Assembly (NCBI GenBank): GCA_964472505.1
Contig: CAYYQW010000082.1
Span: 1 to 16,242, forward strand
Direction of reading: 5' to 3'
Source: JAYEIA01 sp964472505
GTDB lineage: Bacteria; Bacteroidota; Bacteroidia; Bacteroidales; JAADGE01
DNA length: 16,242 nt
Both the position numbers and the translations under genes were made by a program. Under the pieces are notes generated by a model that worked only from the letters and a program-made list of their open reading frames with translations, was not told the DNA's origin and searched no databases. Every line of letters starts with the position of its first letter. The stretch's first letter is position 1. Shown here one piece after another: positions 1-7,316 of the stretch.

Positions 1-323
1 AAAAGAAATTCTAACTGTCAGCCAATATAAATGTCTCGACTAAATCGGATGCCGGTAAACAATTATTTTTGCAAGACCTTATTTTCTCAAAGCTTCCTTC
101 GCTTGCCGTATAACCTCATCGGAACAATAAAGCCCTAAAATTCTACTACCGCGCACAGCAAGCAAAACTAACAAGTTCCCCACTCATTCATCCGCTTTAG
201 ACATCAAAATAAACGCCTCAAATAAGCGTTTGTAGGCTTATCGGATTTCTCATGCGTACCGGTGATAAAGATCATAAAAATTCTCCGGTTTTGTTCTTAT
301 TTTAGGAAAATAAAAATAACGCT
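1..323. other. Non-coding left flank, possible degenerate repeat
   Basis: No convincing gene is visible in this stretch. On the minus strand, 183 down to 79 is an open frame of 34 codons starting with GTG. Its end reads like a plausible protein tail (residues such as LGLYCSDEVIRQ), so it may be the remnant of a gene or a piece of a dispersed repeat. It is too short and too isolated to call as a CDS. A small perfect hairpin lies at 211-231 (AAACGC, 9-nt loop, GCGTTT). No TAnnTTTG promoter with a good partner is found immediately upstream of the gene at 324. Confidence 0.4.
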
Positions 324-3300
324 ATGCATCAAATTAAAAGCCATCCGATTCTGACCATCCCGCCCGAGGATACCGACATTTTTATTTATGAGGGAAAAAA
401 GATTAAAGCCCAAAAAGCTTTATCAATTGCATCAGCACTTCACCGCGCCGGATACCCGGTTCACAGCCACAGTCTGGAGAACCGAGAGCGCAGCTTAGAA
501 TGCGGCATAGGCAAATGCGGTGCCTGCGAAATGCTGGTTGACGGCCAAATAAGGCGTATATGCATAACATCTGCCGAGGGGGTAAAAGAGGTTAAAGAAA
601 TTCCAAAAGACTTTCAACCCAAAGTTGAAAAACCCAATACCGCGATTCGCCAAAAATTATATAAAACTACGGCAGTCATAATCGGTGCCGGCCCGGCCGG
701 TTTAGCTTGCCGCGAGGAGCTTAACCAAAAAGGCGTTGCCAATATTGTGGTGGATAATAACGCTCAAATTGGCGGTCAATTTTTGATGCAAACTCACCAA
801 TTCTTCTTTTTTGAAAAAGAAAAAAAATTCGGCGGAATGCGCGGTTTTGATATTGCCAAAACGCTTGCCGGCGATAATCATGACGGTATTTTTCTCAATT
901 CCGTAGTTTGGGATATTTTGGAAGGCAAACGGCTGGCCGTGAAAAATATCAAAACCGATGAAATATACTATATAGAAGCCGATGAATTGGTTGTAGCCAC
1001 CGGTGCCGTGCCTTTCATGCCTTCGTTTGAAAACGATGACTTGCCGGGCGTTTACACCGCAGCCGTTGTTCAAAAAATGATGAATACCGAATTTACCCTG
1101 CTTGGCAAAAATGTGCTGACCGTAGGTGCCGGCAATATCGGTTACCTGACCTCATACCAACTGATGCAAGCCGGAGCCAAAGTAAAAGCTATTGTAGAAG
1201 CGGCTCCGCGCGAAGGCGGTTTTCCGGTTCAAGCCAATCGTGTGCGCCGGTTGGGAATTCCGGTGCTGCTTTCAAAAATGCTCACAGAAGCCATTCCCAA
1301 TGCCGACCATACCGGCATTACCGGTGCCGTAATAGCCGATTGTGTGAACTTTAAACCCATACCGGGCACAGAACAGGTAATTGAAGGCATTGATGCCATA
1401 AATATATGTACCGGATTGGTAGCCGATGACCAACTGCTGACCAAAGGCTATGAGATTTTCGGCAGAAGCTGCTACGGAGCCGGCGATGCCATCCGGATTG
1501 GCGAAGGAACCAGCGCTGTGCTCAGAGGCCGCGAAGCTGCTTTTGAAATATTTAAAAATCTGAATTTTGATTTTAATTATCGAGAATATTTAGCACTCTC
1601 TAAAGAATATATTGATTCTCAGCAAGAACCCTTCACCGTTCAGGAACAAGTTTTTATGCCCGACAAAGAACGAGCTTTTGAGAAACCCTTTGTACTCTTG
1701 GATTGTTTATCTGCTTTTGCCTGCAACCCATGCGAATTTGCATGCCCGCATGAGGCCATTACCAAAACATCCACCACAACCATACCGCAAATTGATTTTG
1801 AAAAGTGCATCGGCTGCATGAAATGCGTATATCAATGCCCGGGTTTGGCCATATTTGGTTATAACCTAAAGAAAGATATGCTGTTTATGCCCATAGAATA
1901 TGAAGTTGAAGAAAAAACAGATGTTTATTTGGTAAACAATAAAGGCGAAAAATTGGGTGAAGGAAGGGTTGAAAAAATTATGCGGAAGCCCAACAAAACG
2001 CATATTGCGCGCATAAAATCCAAAGATATTACGGGCGAAGCATTGACCGATGTTCGCAGTTTTATCGTTAAAACGGAATATCCCGAACCGATAGAATATA
2101 CCGACAAACCCAATGCCGACGAAGCCGCTTCCTACATTTGCCATTGCGATGACGTAAGCTTGGAAGAAGTAGAAAAAGTAATCGGTGAACGAAAATTTAT
2201 CTCGGTAGATGAAATAAAGCATACCACCCGACTGGGAATGGGTGCATGCCGAGGCAAACGTTGTATTCCGCGCTTAAAACAGGTACTGCGAGCCAAAGGC
2301 ATCAGCCTGATTGGGGAAGCCACACCGCGAGGTCCGCTTTCCAATCAAATAAATATGGGCGAATTGTATCCGAAAGATTATCCGGAAACCGTATATGTAT
2401 CGCAAGGCGACCATCGGCCTGAGATTCAAAAAGCCGAATGCCTCATAGCCGGCGGCGGAATTGGCGGAAGCGCTCTGTTTCGTTATCTGGCCGAAGCCGG
2501 AAAAAAACCGGTGATGATAAATTACGACCGTGGCTCATCTTGGCGCAATATTGCCGGCGGCCGGCCAAATTTTAGTTTGCCCGAATTATCGGAAATTGCC
2601 GAAAAAAATCTGCAGATTTTTAAAGATTTGCAACAAACAGCTAATATTGATTTCAGAGCCATAAAATACGTAACCCTGGCACATGACGAAACCATGTACA
2701 AAGCGTTGGAAAAATCAATGGAATGGTCAGTGGCAGAGATGATTGAACCCAACGATTTTCAAAAGAAAATTTCTCCGCATTTTAATCCAAAATGTAAAGA
2801 ATACCTTGCAGCATTGATTACCGATAATTGCTGGCAAGCCACGCCCGGTAAAGTATTGGATTTAATCCGTAAAATCGGCTGGTCGAAAGGCGGAACTATT
2901 CTGGAAGACTGTAAACTCATTGATGTAAAAAAATCCGGAAATACTTACAAAGCTATAGTTAAAACCCACGAAGGCAAATATATCGAATATCATACCGAAA
3001 GATTTATTAATGCTTTGGGAGCGGAAGCCGGCAAATTTGCCCAAAAATTAGGCCACAGAAATCCGTTGTTTCCCGTTAAACACCAGGCATTTATAACTCG
3101 CCGCCTGCCCATGCTCGGAATTAATAATACACCGCTGCCCATGGTAATTGACCGCAGAAACTACAAAGGATTTTCGGCTGTTTACGGCCAACAACTCCAA
3201 GAAACCGGACAGATAATAGGCTGTGCGTCACCAACTACGGAGCCTTTGGAAACCGATAAGAATCTTAAAATAAATTCTAAAGTTTTTCTGGAAATTATCT

Positions 3301-3557
3301 CTGAAAACTTCACCAATTGGATTCCCGAACTTTCATCCGTGGGCTTGCAAGCCGTATGGGCCGGTTATTATGTGGAGCCCCGCATGTATATTGACACCGA
3401 AGCCGGCTTATTTATGGGACTTCGCGGGCAAGGATTTATGCTCGGACAATATCTCGCTAAACTCTATGTGGATAAATTGCTCGGCAAACAGACTCCCGAA
3501 TATTTTGAACGCTTAAGCTTAAAAGGCGACGGGCTTTTGGAAAAAGCTTTTAAATAG
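324..3557 (+). CDS. Five-module FAD/iron-sulfur amino-acid dehydrogenase-like fusion protein
   Basis: A soluble 1077-residue protein, probably a dye-linked oxidoreductase that takes electrons from an amino acid or imino acid. Modules in order: (1) a plant-type 2Fe-2S domain with C60, C65, C68 and C80, like HcnA or the sarcosine oxidase alpha N-terminus; (2) an FAD/NAD(P)-dependent pyridine nucleotide-disulfide oxidoreductase fold (about 115-430) with GAGPAG at 121-126, a second GAGNIG at 268-273, ATGA near 225-235 and GAGD at 385-388, like HcnB or opine oxidase A; (3) a two-cluster ferredoxin segment (461-506) with the regular motif C495, C498, C501, C505-P; (4) a BFD-like 2Fe-2S domain with C606, C608, C642, C647; (5) a DAO-type FAD domain (about 703-1065) with GGGIGG at 710-715 and a C-terminal RGQGFMLG at 1034-1041. 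In HCN synthase, hydroxyproline/proline dehydrogenases and opine oxidases these parts are separate subunits. The substrate cannot be named from sequence. The gene stands alone with its own terminator. ATG 324 is the first start and leaves the 2Fe-2S domain complete. Confidence 0.88.
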   Translation: MHQIKSHPILTIPPEDTDIFIYEGKKIKAQKALSIASALHRAGYPVHSHSLENRERSLECGIGKCGACEMLVDGQIRRICITSAEGVKEVKEIPKDFQPKVEKPNTAIRQKLYKTTAVIIGAGPAGLACREELNQKGVANIVVDNNAQIGGQFLMQTHQFFFFEKEKKFGGMRGFDIAKTLAGDNHDGIFLNSVVWDILEGKRLAVKNIKTDEIYYIEADELVVATGAVPFMPSFENDDLPGVYTAAVVQKMMNTEFTLLGKNVLTVGAGNIGYLTSYQLMQAGAKVKAIVEAAPREGGFPVQANRVRRLGIPVLLSKMLTEAIPNADHTGITGAVIADCVNFKPIPGTEQVIEGIDAINICTGLVADDQLLTKGYEIFGRSCYGAGDAIRIGEGTSAVLRGREAAFEIFKNLNFDFNYREYLALSKEYIDSQQEPFTVQEQVFMPDKERAFEKPFVLLDCLSAFACNPCEFACPHEAITKTSTTTIPQIDFEKCIGCMKCVYQCPGLAIFGYNLKKDMLFMPIEYEVEEKTDVYLVNNKGEKLGEGRVEKIMRKPNKTHIARIKSKDITGEALTDVRSFIVKTEYPEPIEYTDKPNADEAASYICHCDDVSLEEVEKVIGERKFISVDEIKHTTRLGMGACRGKRCIPRLKQVLRAKGISLIGEATPRGPLSNQINMGELYPKDYPETVYVSQGDHRPEIQKAECLIAGGGIGGSALFRYLAEAGKKPVMINYDRGSSWRNIAGGRPNFSLPELSEIAEKNLQIFKDLQQTANIDFRAIKYVTLAHDETMYKALEKSMEWSVAEMIEPNDFQKKISPHFNPKCKEYLAALITDNCWQATPGKVLDLIRKIGWSKGGTILEDCKLIDVKKSGNTYKAIVKTHEGKYIEYHTERFINALGAEAGKFAQKLGHRNPLFPVKHQAFITRRLPMLGINNTPLPMVIDRRNYKGFSAVYGQQLQETGQIIGCASPTTEPLETDKNLKINSKVFLEIISENFTNWIPELSSVGLQAVWAGYYVEPRMYIDTEAGLFMGLRGQGFMLGQYLAKLYVDKLLGKQTPEYFERLSLKGDGLLEKAFK

Positions 3558-3576
3558 AAGAATTTCTAAATGAAAG

Positions 3577-3616
3577 AAAAAATGTCAGTCTTCACAATGA
3601 AAACTGACATTTTTTT
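3577..3616 (+). terminator. Rho-independent terminator after the oxidoreductase gene
   Basis: A perfect 13-bp stem (3577-3589 with 3603-3615, core ATGTCAGT/ACTGACAT) with a 13-nt loop runs into a T tract at 3610-3616. The A-rich 5' arm means it could also stop transcription on the minus strand. It lies 20 bp after the stop codon. Confidence 0.85.
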
Positions 3617-3776
3617 ATAGATTACTATTTTAAAATAAAATCATTATATTTCAAGAATAATGCAGATGGAATGCAACCGCATTACACTCATAATCATGAC
3701 ACAATGACATATAATTACGCTTGGTACAAGCTTTGATGTTTATCTTACGAAATTAATTAATTATTAACCGTTAAAA

Positions 3777-3783
3777 AAGGAGG
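3777..3783 (+). promoter_or_regulatory. Strong Shine-Dalgarno sequence of the Hsp20 gene
   Basis: AAGGAGG sits 5 nt before ATG 3789. Other starts in this window show no comparable purine motif, as is usual in Bacteroidota, so this site stands out and fixes the start of the small heat-shock gene. Confidence 0.7.
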
Positions 3784-3788
3784 TCATT

Positions 3789-4229
3789 ATGTTAGCAAGA
3801 CGAAACCAAGACACAACATTTCCGAAGTTATTTAGTGACTTTTTTGATAAAGAGTTACTTGATTGGTCAAACAGTAATTTTTCGGATACAAACACCACGC
3901 TGCCTGCAGTAAACATTAAAGACACCAAAGACGACTATATAGTTGAAGTGGCAGCTCCGGGTATGAGCAAAAAAGACTTCAAAATTAATTTGAAGGATAA
4001 TTTGCTGACCATTGCTTCGGAAAAAGAGCACAAAAATGAAGATGAAGAGGAAGGCTATACGCGTCGCGAGTACAGTTATCAATCATTCAGCAGAAGTTTT
4101 ACTCTACCCGACAATATTGTGGACAGCGACAAGATAACGGCCAAGTACGAAGACGGTGAGCTCAAAATCACCATTCCGAAAAAAGAGGAAGCCAAACCCA
4201 AAGCTCCCAAAGAAATTAAAATCAAGTAG
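3789..4229 (+). CDS. Small heat-shock protein, Hsp20/alpha-crystallin family
   Basis: A cytoplasmic ATP-independent holdase chaperone that binds unfolding proteins and keeps them refoldable. The 146-residue length is typical of bacterial class A/B sHSPs. The alpha-crystallin domain covers about residues 38-132, beginning at the PAVNIKDTKDDYIVEVAAPG segment and including the conserved AKYEDGELKITIPK near its end. The short tail carries an I-K-I motif (PKEIKIK), the I-x-I that docks into a neighbouring subunit in sHSP oligomers. The N-terminal arm starts MLARRNQD. The start is fixed by AAGGAGG 5 nt upstream. The gene is monocistronic, with terminators on both sides. No CIRCE operator (TTAGCACTC-N9-GAGTGCTAA) is seen upstream; a small inverted repeat AATGC-AACC-GCATT lies at 3670-3683. 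The family is certain; the specific paralogue name is not. Confidence 0.95.
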   Translation: MLARRNQDTTFPKLFSDFFDKELLDWSNSNFSDTNTTLPAVNIKDTKDDYIVEVAAPGMSKKDFKINLKDNLLTIASEKEHKNEDEEEGYTRREYSYQSFSRSFTLPDNIVDSDKITAKYEDGELKITIPKKEEAKPKAPKEIKIK

Positions 4230-4245
4230 TTTTTACCCATAGCAG

Positions 4246-4282
4246 AAAGCCGGCGAATTATTTGTGTTTCGTCGGCTTTTTT
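4246..4282 (+). terminator. Rho-independent terminator after the Hsp20 gene
   Basis: The arms AAAGCCGGCGAA (4246-4257) and TTTCGTCGGCTTT (4267-4279) pair over about 12 bp with one G-U pair, followed by T residues to 4282. It lies 16 bp after the hsp20 stop codon. Confidence 0.85.
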
Positions 4283-4447
4283 GAGCCCAAATTCTAAAGT
4301 TTGTTGTAAAGATATGTTTAACCCGGAGCCGGAAGATGCTCTTGATTTTAAAGACAGACACTAATTATTTGAAAGTGTTTTTTAAATATGATAATGATTA
4401 AGCTACTGCCGCAATGGAGTTTCTCCGGCTTTTAAATGCCAAAAGCC

Positions 4448-4921
4448 ATGAAAAAAAACATAGTATTTGTAGTAATTTTGTCTTTGCTCTTAAATGCCTG
4501 TAACGGACAAAACTTGAAACCTGAGCAAAAAGAAGAAAACAAAAAACCGACTCCCGAGACGAATATTAAGGTAAACAAGGAATATGATGAAGAAGGAAAT
4601 TTAGTGCGTTACGATTCGGTTTACACCTCATATTATTCAAATATAGAAGGCGACACCTTAATGCGCGACAGCATTTTTGAAGCCTTCAAAAAATCTTTCG
4701 ACAAGTCATATCCTTTCTCAAGCGAGCCGTTTTTTGAAAACCTGTTTTTTGAAGACTCATTATTGATGTACGATTTTTATAAAGATGATTTTTTCCAAAG
4801 CCGTTATTATCAAAATCCTTATAAAATGGATGAACTGTTTCGGGAAATGGATTCTTTGAAAAATTTATTTTTTAGACCTCAATTTGAAACACCCAAAACA
4901 GATAAAGATATTCAGAAATAG
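4448..4921 (+). CDS. Small lipoprotein of unknown function
   Basis: Not recognised. The product (157 residues from ATG 4448) starts MKKN, has a hydrophobic stretch at residues 5-15 and a lipobox LLNAC with the lipidated cysteine at residue 18. It is therefore probably exported and lipid-anchored. After a Lys/Glu/Pro-rich linker (about 20-45), the rest is strikingly rich in Asp/Glu and Phe/Tyr, with repeated SLLMYDFYKDDFF-like patches and no cysteine. An in-frame ATG at 4436 would add four residues (MPKA). I prefer 4448 because it gives the more typical signal peptide, but neither start has a ribosome binding site to decide it. It is a single gene between the Hsp20 terminator and the hairpin at 4971-5005. 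I can propose no function. Confidence 0.75.
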   Translation: MKKNIVFVVILSLLLNACNGQNLKPEQKEENKKPTPETNIKVNKEYDEEGNLVRYDSVYTSYYSNIEGDTLMRDSIFEAFKKSFDKSYPFSSEPFFENLFFEDSLLMYDFYKDDFFQSRYYQNPYKMDELFREMDSLKNLFFRPQFETPKTDKDIQK

Positions 4922-4970
4922 TATAAAAATTGCGCCACGATGTTTCGACAGATATTTCGATAACTAAAAC

Positions 4971-5005
4971 AAAGCCCGATACCTTTTGAGAAAGTATCGG
5001 GCTTT
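4971..5005. terminator. Bidirectional terminator hairpin between converging genes
   Basis: A perfect 12-bp stem, AAAGCCCGATAC (4971-4982) with GTATCGGGCTTT (4994-5005), has an 11-nt loop. It lies between the lipoprotein gene and the end of the minus-strand operon. The minus-strand exit (CTTTGTTTTAG) is more T-rich than the plus-strand exit (CTTTAAAAA), so it should work best for the operon ending at 5021. Confidence 0.8.
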
Positions 5006-5020
5006 AAAAATATGTAAAAA

Positions 5021-5533
5021 TTATGCTTCGTCTTTATTTTCTTCTTCTGGAGATTCGTCATTATTTTCAGTATTATCCTCGCTGCCGGTTTCATTTTCTT
5101 TTTGGGCTTTTGCTTCGGCTTCCTCCGCTTCTTTAACACTCTCCGGAATTTCCAAATCAATCAATTCTTTATCAATCAACATATTATACCACTGGAGCAC
5201 CCGTTTAATGTTTGACACATAAACACGCTCTTTGTCGTAGTCCGGGAGTACTTCTTCGAAATAAGCTTTTAATTCATCGCCTGATGATTTATGACTAATG
5301 GCTTTTCCGCCGTCTTCTTTTCGATAAATATCCTGAAACAGCTCCCAAAGGGGCTTATCTTCGCCATAAGTAAAAATGGCGATATCCTGCAATGAACTGA
5401 CATGTTCGGATGGAAATGCCGTGGTTCTTGAGCCGTCATTCAGCGATTCTACGACTATTCCTTTTCCGGATTGAGCAATGTGCTTATACAATCCGGGTCT
5501 TCCTGATATGGATAGAATTTTTGTAAGTTCCAT
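5021..5533 (-). CDS. DUF5606 family protein
   Basis: A 170-residue protein of the DUF5606 family, found in Bacteroidota; its molecular role is unknown. The N-terminal part starts MELTKILSISGRPGLYKH and continues as a compact domain of about 130 residues that includes a basic/aromatic segment NIKRVLQWYNMLIDK. The last roughly 40 residues are a highly acidic, low-complexity Glu/Asp/Asn tail. No signal peptide or membrane helix is visible, so it is probably cytoplasmic. It is the last gene of the operon, 42 bp after coaE. A possible promoter at 5563-5591 could also allow separate expression. The SISGRPGLY opening and the position behind coaE are what I used for recognition. The name is from memory of the family and was not searched. 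Confidence 0.75.
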   Translation of the reverse strand: MELTKILSISGRPGLYKHIAQSGKGIVVESLNDGSRTTAFPSEHVSSLQDIAIFTYGEDKPLWELFQDIYRKEDGGKAISHKSSGDELKAYFEEVLPDYDKERVYVSNIKRVLQWYNMLIDKELIDLEIPESVKEAEEAEAKAQKENETGSEDNTENNDESPEEENKDEA

Positions 5534-5562
5534 AATATAACCTTGTGTTTTAAAAAGTTTAG

Positions 5563-5591
5563 CAAAAATAGAGCATTAATCGTTTTGCAAA
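5563..5591 (-). promoter_or_regulatory. Possible internal promoter for the DUF5606 gene
   Basis: On the minus strand a TATTTTTG box (5563-5570) matches TAnnTTTG, with TTTG (5588-5591) 17 bp upstream. The spacing is shorter than the usual 19-21, and the site overlaps the end of coaE, so it is only a candidate. Confidence 0.3.
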
Positions 5592-6196
5592 AATTTTTTT
5601 CCTGATATGTTAAGAATTTTTTTTCTGAGCTCTAAAATCTGCGGTAAAATTAATTTTGTCCCGTCATTAGTAACGATAAAGTCGGCTAACTTATTTTTTT
5701 TGTTTTGCGGCATTTGTCGTTTCATTCGTTTGAGAACTTCTTCCGGTGTACTGTTATCACGCTCTGTAACCCGCTTTATTCTGAGTTCTTCGGGAGCATC
5801 AACCACAATATTGGCCGTATGATTTTTATAAGCTCCGCTTTCGTACAAAAGTGCCGATTCCTGCAATACAAAATCGGCCGTTTGCTTGGCTGCCCAATTT
5901 TGAAAATCTCGGCTTACATGCGGCCAAATAATTTGATTGGCCTGTTGGAGCTTTGCTTCATCATTAAAAATAATATCGGCAAATTTTTGTTTGTTAATCG
6001 TTCCGTCAGCAAAATAAATAAGTTCTCCAAAAGACTCAGTCAGTGATTTCTTAAGTTCCTCGGATGAGTTAAGCAGTTTTTTTGATTCATCGTCGGAATA
6101 ATATACCGGTACCCCCAACAATGAAAATACTTTTGCAAGCAGAGATTTTCCGCTGCCGATTCCGCCCGTTAGGCCGATTGTCTTTGTTTTTTGCAT
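5576..6196 (-). CDS. coaE: Dephospho-CoA kinase
   Basis: Phosphorylates the 3'-hydroxyl of dephospho-CoA with ATP, the last step of coenzyme A synthesis, in the cytoplasm. The 206 residues match the family's usual 195-210. The P-loop GGIGSGKS is at 11-18 (TIGLTGGIGSGKS). Further family marks are the DD pair in the CoA-binding region (YYSDDESKKLL, about 33-43), LLYESG (about 115-120), VVDAPEELRIKRVTERD (about 131-147) with the Arg-rich lid RMKRQMP, and the late D-FIVTNDGT segment. The ATG at 6196 directly precedes the P-loop strand. It lies 38 bp after the ybbR-like gene in the nusB operon. Confidence 0.96.
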   Translation of the reverse strand: MQKTKTIGLTGGIGSGKSLLAKVFSLLGVPVYYSDDESKKLLNSSEELKKSLTESFGELIYFADGTINKQKFADIIFNDEAKLQQANQIIWPHVSRDFQNWAAKQTADFVLQESALLYESGAYKNHTANIVVDAPEELRIKRVTERDNSTPEEVLKRMKRQMPQNKKNKLADFIVTNDGTKLILPQILELRKKILNISGKKFLQND

Positions 6197-6234
6197 AGCG
6201 CCGTTTCAATTCCGTTTGTGTAGAAATATGTACT

Positions 6235-7194
6235 TTACTCCTTCTCAGCATCAGATTTTTTAACTTCAATAAGGTACTCAAAACTTTGGGGGGAAATATT
6301 CACATTTTTAATATAATCGGGAAATTTTGCCGCAATTGGTGTATAGTAAGAGGGTTTTTCCGCAGCTATTTTTTCAAAATCGGCTGTAAGTCTAAAATCC
6401 GAAGCCCTAACTTTATCATAATTACTCAGGCCTACCCTAAAAGTAATTTGTGCTGTTTTGGGAAATGATATAAAATTGACCGTATCGGGCAAATTCTGAA
6501 TTGAGGGCGCCAGTTCAACACTCTTTTCGGTAAAACGCTCGGCGGGTATCATCAACTTAACATTTCCGGGAAAAGCATAAATCCCGTCTTCGGTCTGCAA
6601 CTCTACCGATTTGCGTATCGTGTCGGAGACATTTTGTAAATGAATCGCTTGCGTTTCAACATACTTTATTTGTTTTATAAGACTTTCCGACCCGCTGATA
6701 ATAACGCTGTCAGGCTCCGTTTCAATCTGTCCGAAACCATCATGCATGGGAGCATAATTCACTTTAACATTAAGTGAAACCGGTACTTTCTCTGAGGCCA
6801 GTTTTTTTAATTTCAGATACAAGGTATCGGACATTATTTCGAGCAACTTTACATCTTGCGGCAATTTTTTCTTAACCAAACTTTCAATATAAGCGGGCGG
6901 CAAGAATTGCTCACCTCCCGATTCTACAATTTGGCTGCCAGACAGCTCAAGCCCCTCTTTAAAAATACGTTTAGTTTTACGCAAATCACGTGCTGTCCCG
7001 GTGACTTTCAGCTCAAAAGAGCGAGGAGTTTCGGAAGTTAAACCGTAAGATAGCGGCAAGTCCGCATACTGCGTTTCGACTTTAAAAACAGCTGTCGTGC
7101 TGTCATTTAGTGCACGCAAAACCCACAGGAATGTAGTTATAAGCAGGAATGCCATAAATATTAAAATATTTTTCGACAACTTAGGCCTTTTCAT
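6235..7194 (-). CDS. YbbR-like (CdaR-type) membrane-anchored protein
   Basis: A 319-residue protein with one N-terminal membrane helix (about residues 9-27, KNILIFMAFLLITTFLWVL) and an extracytoplasmic remainder built of YbbR-like beta repeats. One such repeat is visible from VPVSLNVKVNYAP through PDSVIISGSESLIKQIKYVET. In Firmicutes YbbR/CdaR regulates the diadenylate cyclase CdaA; no cyclase gene is present in this window, so that role cannot be transferred here. I start at ATG 7194 (MKRPKLSKN). A longer frame would need TTG at 7215 and adds seven residues without improving the signal anchor. It is preceded by a 122-bp gap carrying a large inverted repeat with a T run (7214-7303) and followed by coaE after 38 bp. 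The protein ends in a Lys/Glu/Asp-rich tail. Confidence 0.85.
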   Translation of the reverse strand: MKRPKLSKNILIFMAFLLITTFLWVLRALNDSTTAVFKVETQYADLPLSYGLTSETPRSFELKVTGTARDLRKTKRIFKEGLELSGSQIVESGGEQFLPPAYIESLVKKKLPQDVKLLEIMSDTLYLKLKKLASEKVPVSLNVKVNYAPMHDGFGQIETEPDSVIISGSESLIKQIKYVETQAIHLQNVSDTIRKSVELQTEDGIYAFPGNVKLMIPAERFTEKSVELAPSIQNLPDTVNFISFPKTAQITFRVGLSNYDKVRASDFRLTADFEKIAAEKPSYYTPIAAKFPDYIKNVNISPQSFEYLIEVKKSDAEKE

Positions 7195-7213
7195 TCCCCT
7201 CTGTTTTAAATTC

Positions 7214-7303
7214 AAAAAAAACGGATTTGCATTCCAAATTTTCTATGACTCTGTGTTGGGAAAACCCATAAGTTGAGCAAAAAAATATTCGATTGCAAAT
7301 CCG
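7214..7303 (-). promoter_or_regulatory. Long-loop inverted repeat with T run between yajC and the ybbR-like gene
   Basis: CGGATTTGCA (7222-7231) and TGCAAATCCG (7294-7303) are perfect inverted repeats, extendable to 13 positions with one mismatch. A small inner hairpin TGGG-AAAA-CCCA lies at 7257-7268. Read on the minus strand, the 3' arm is followed at once by eight T residues (7221-7214), so the whole looks like a terminator or attenuator with a 62-nt apical region. It could also be a dispersed palindromic repeat. Function is inferred. Confidence 0.5.
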
Positions 7304-7316
7304 AGAAATATAATAA

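Noticed and set aside
1866..2344. Minus-strand open frames inside the oxidoreductase gene
   Set aside because: Antisense shadows of a continuous, domain-supported coding sequence.
3577..3616. Small RNA candidate between the oxidoreductase and Hsp20 genes
   Set aside because: The hairpin with T tract is fully explained as a terminator, and no independent promoter is visible before it.
7195..7215. TTG start seven codons upstream for the ybbR-like gene
   Set aside because: ATG 7194 opens a normal signal-anchor protein. The TTG lies at the T run of the inverted repeat and adds nothing recognisable.
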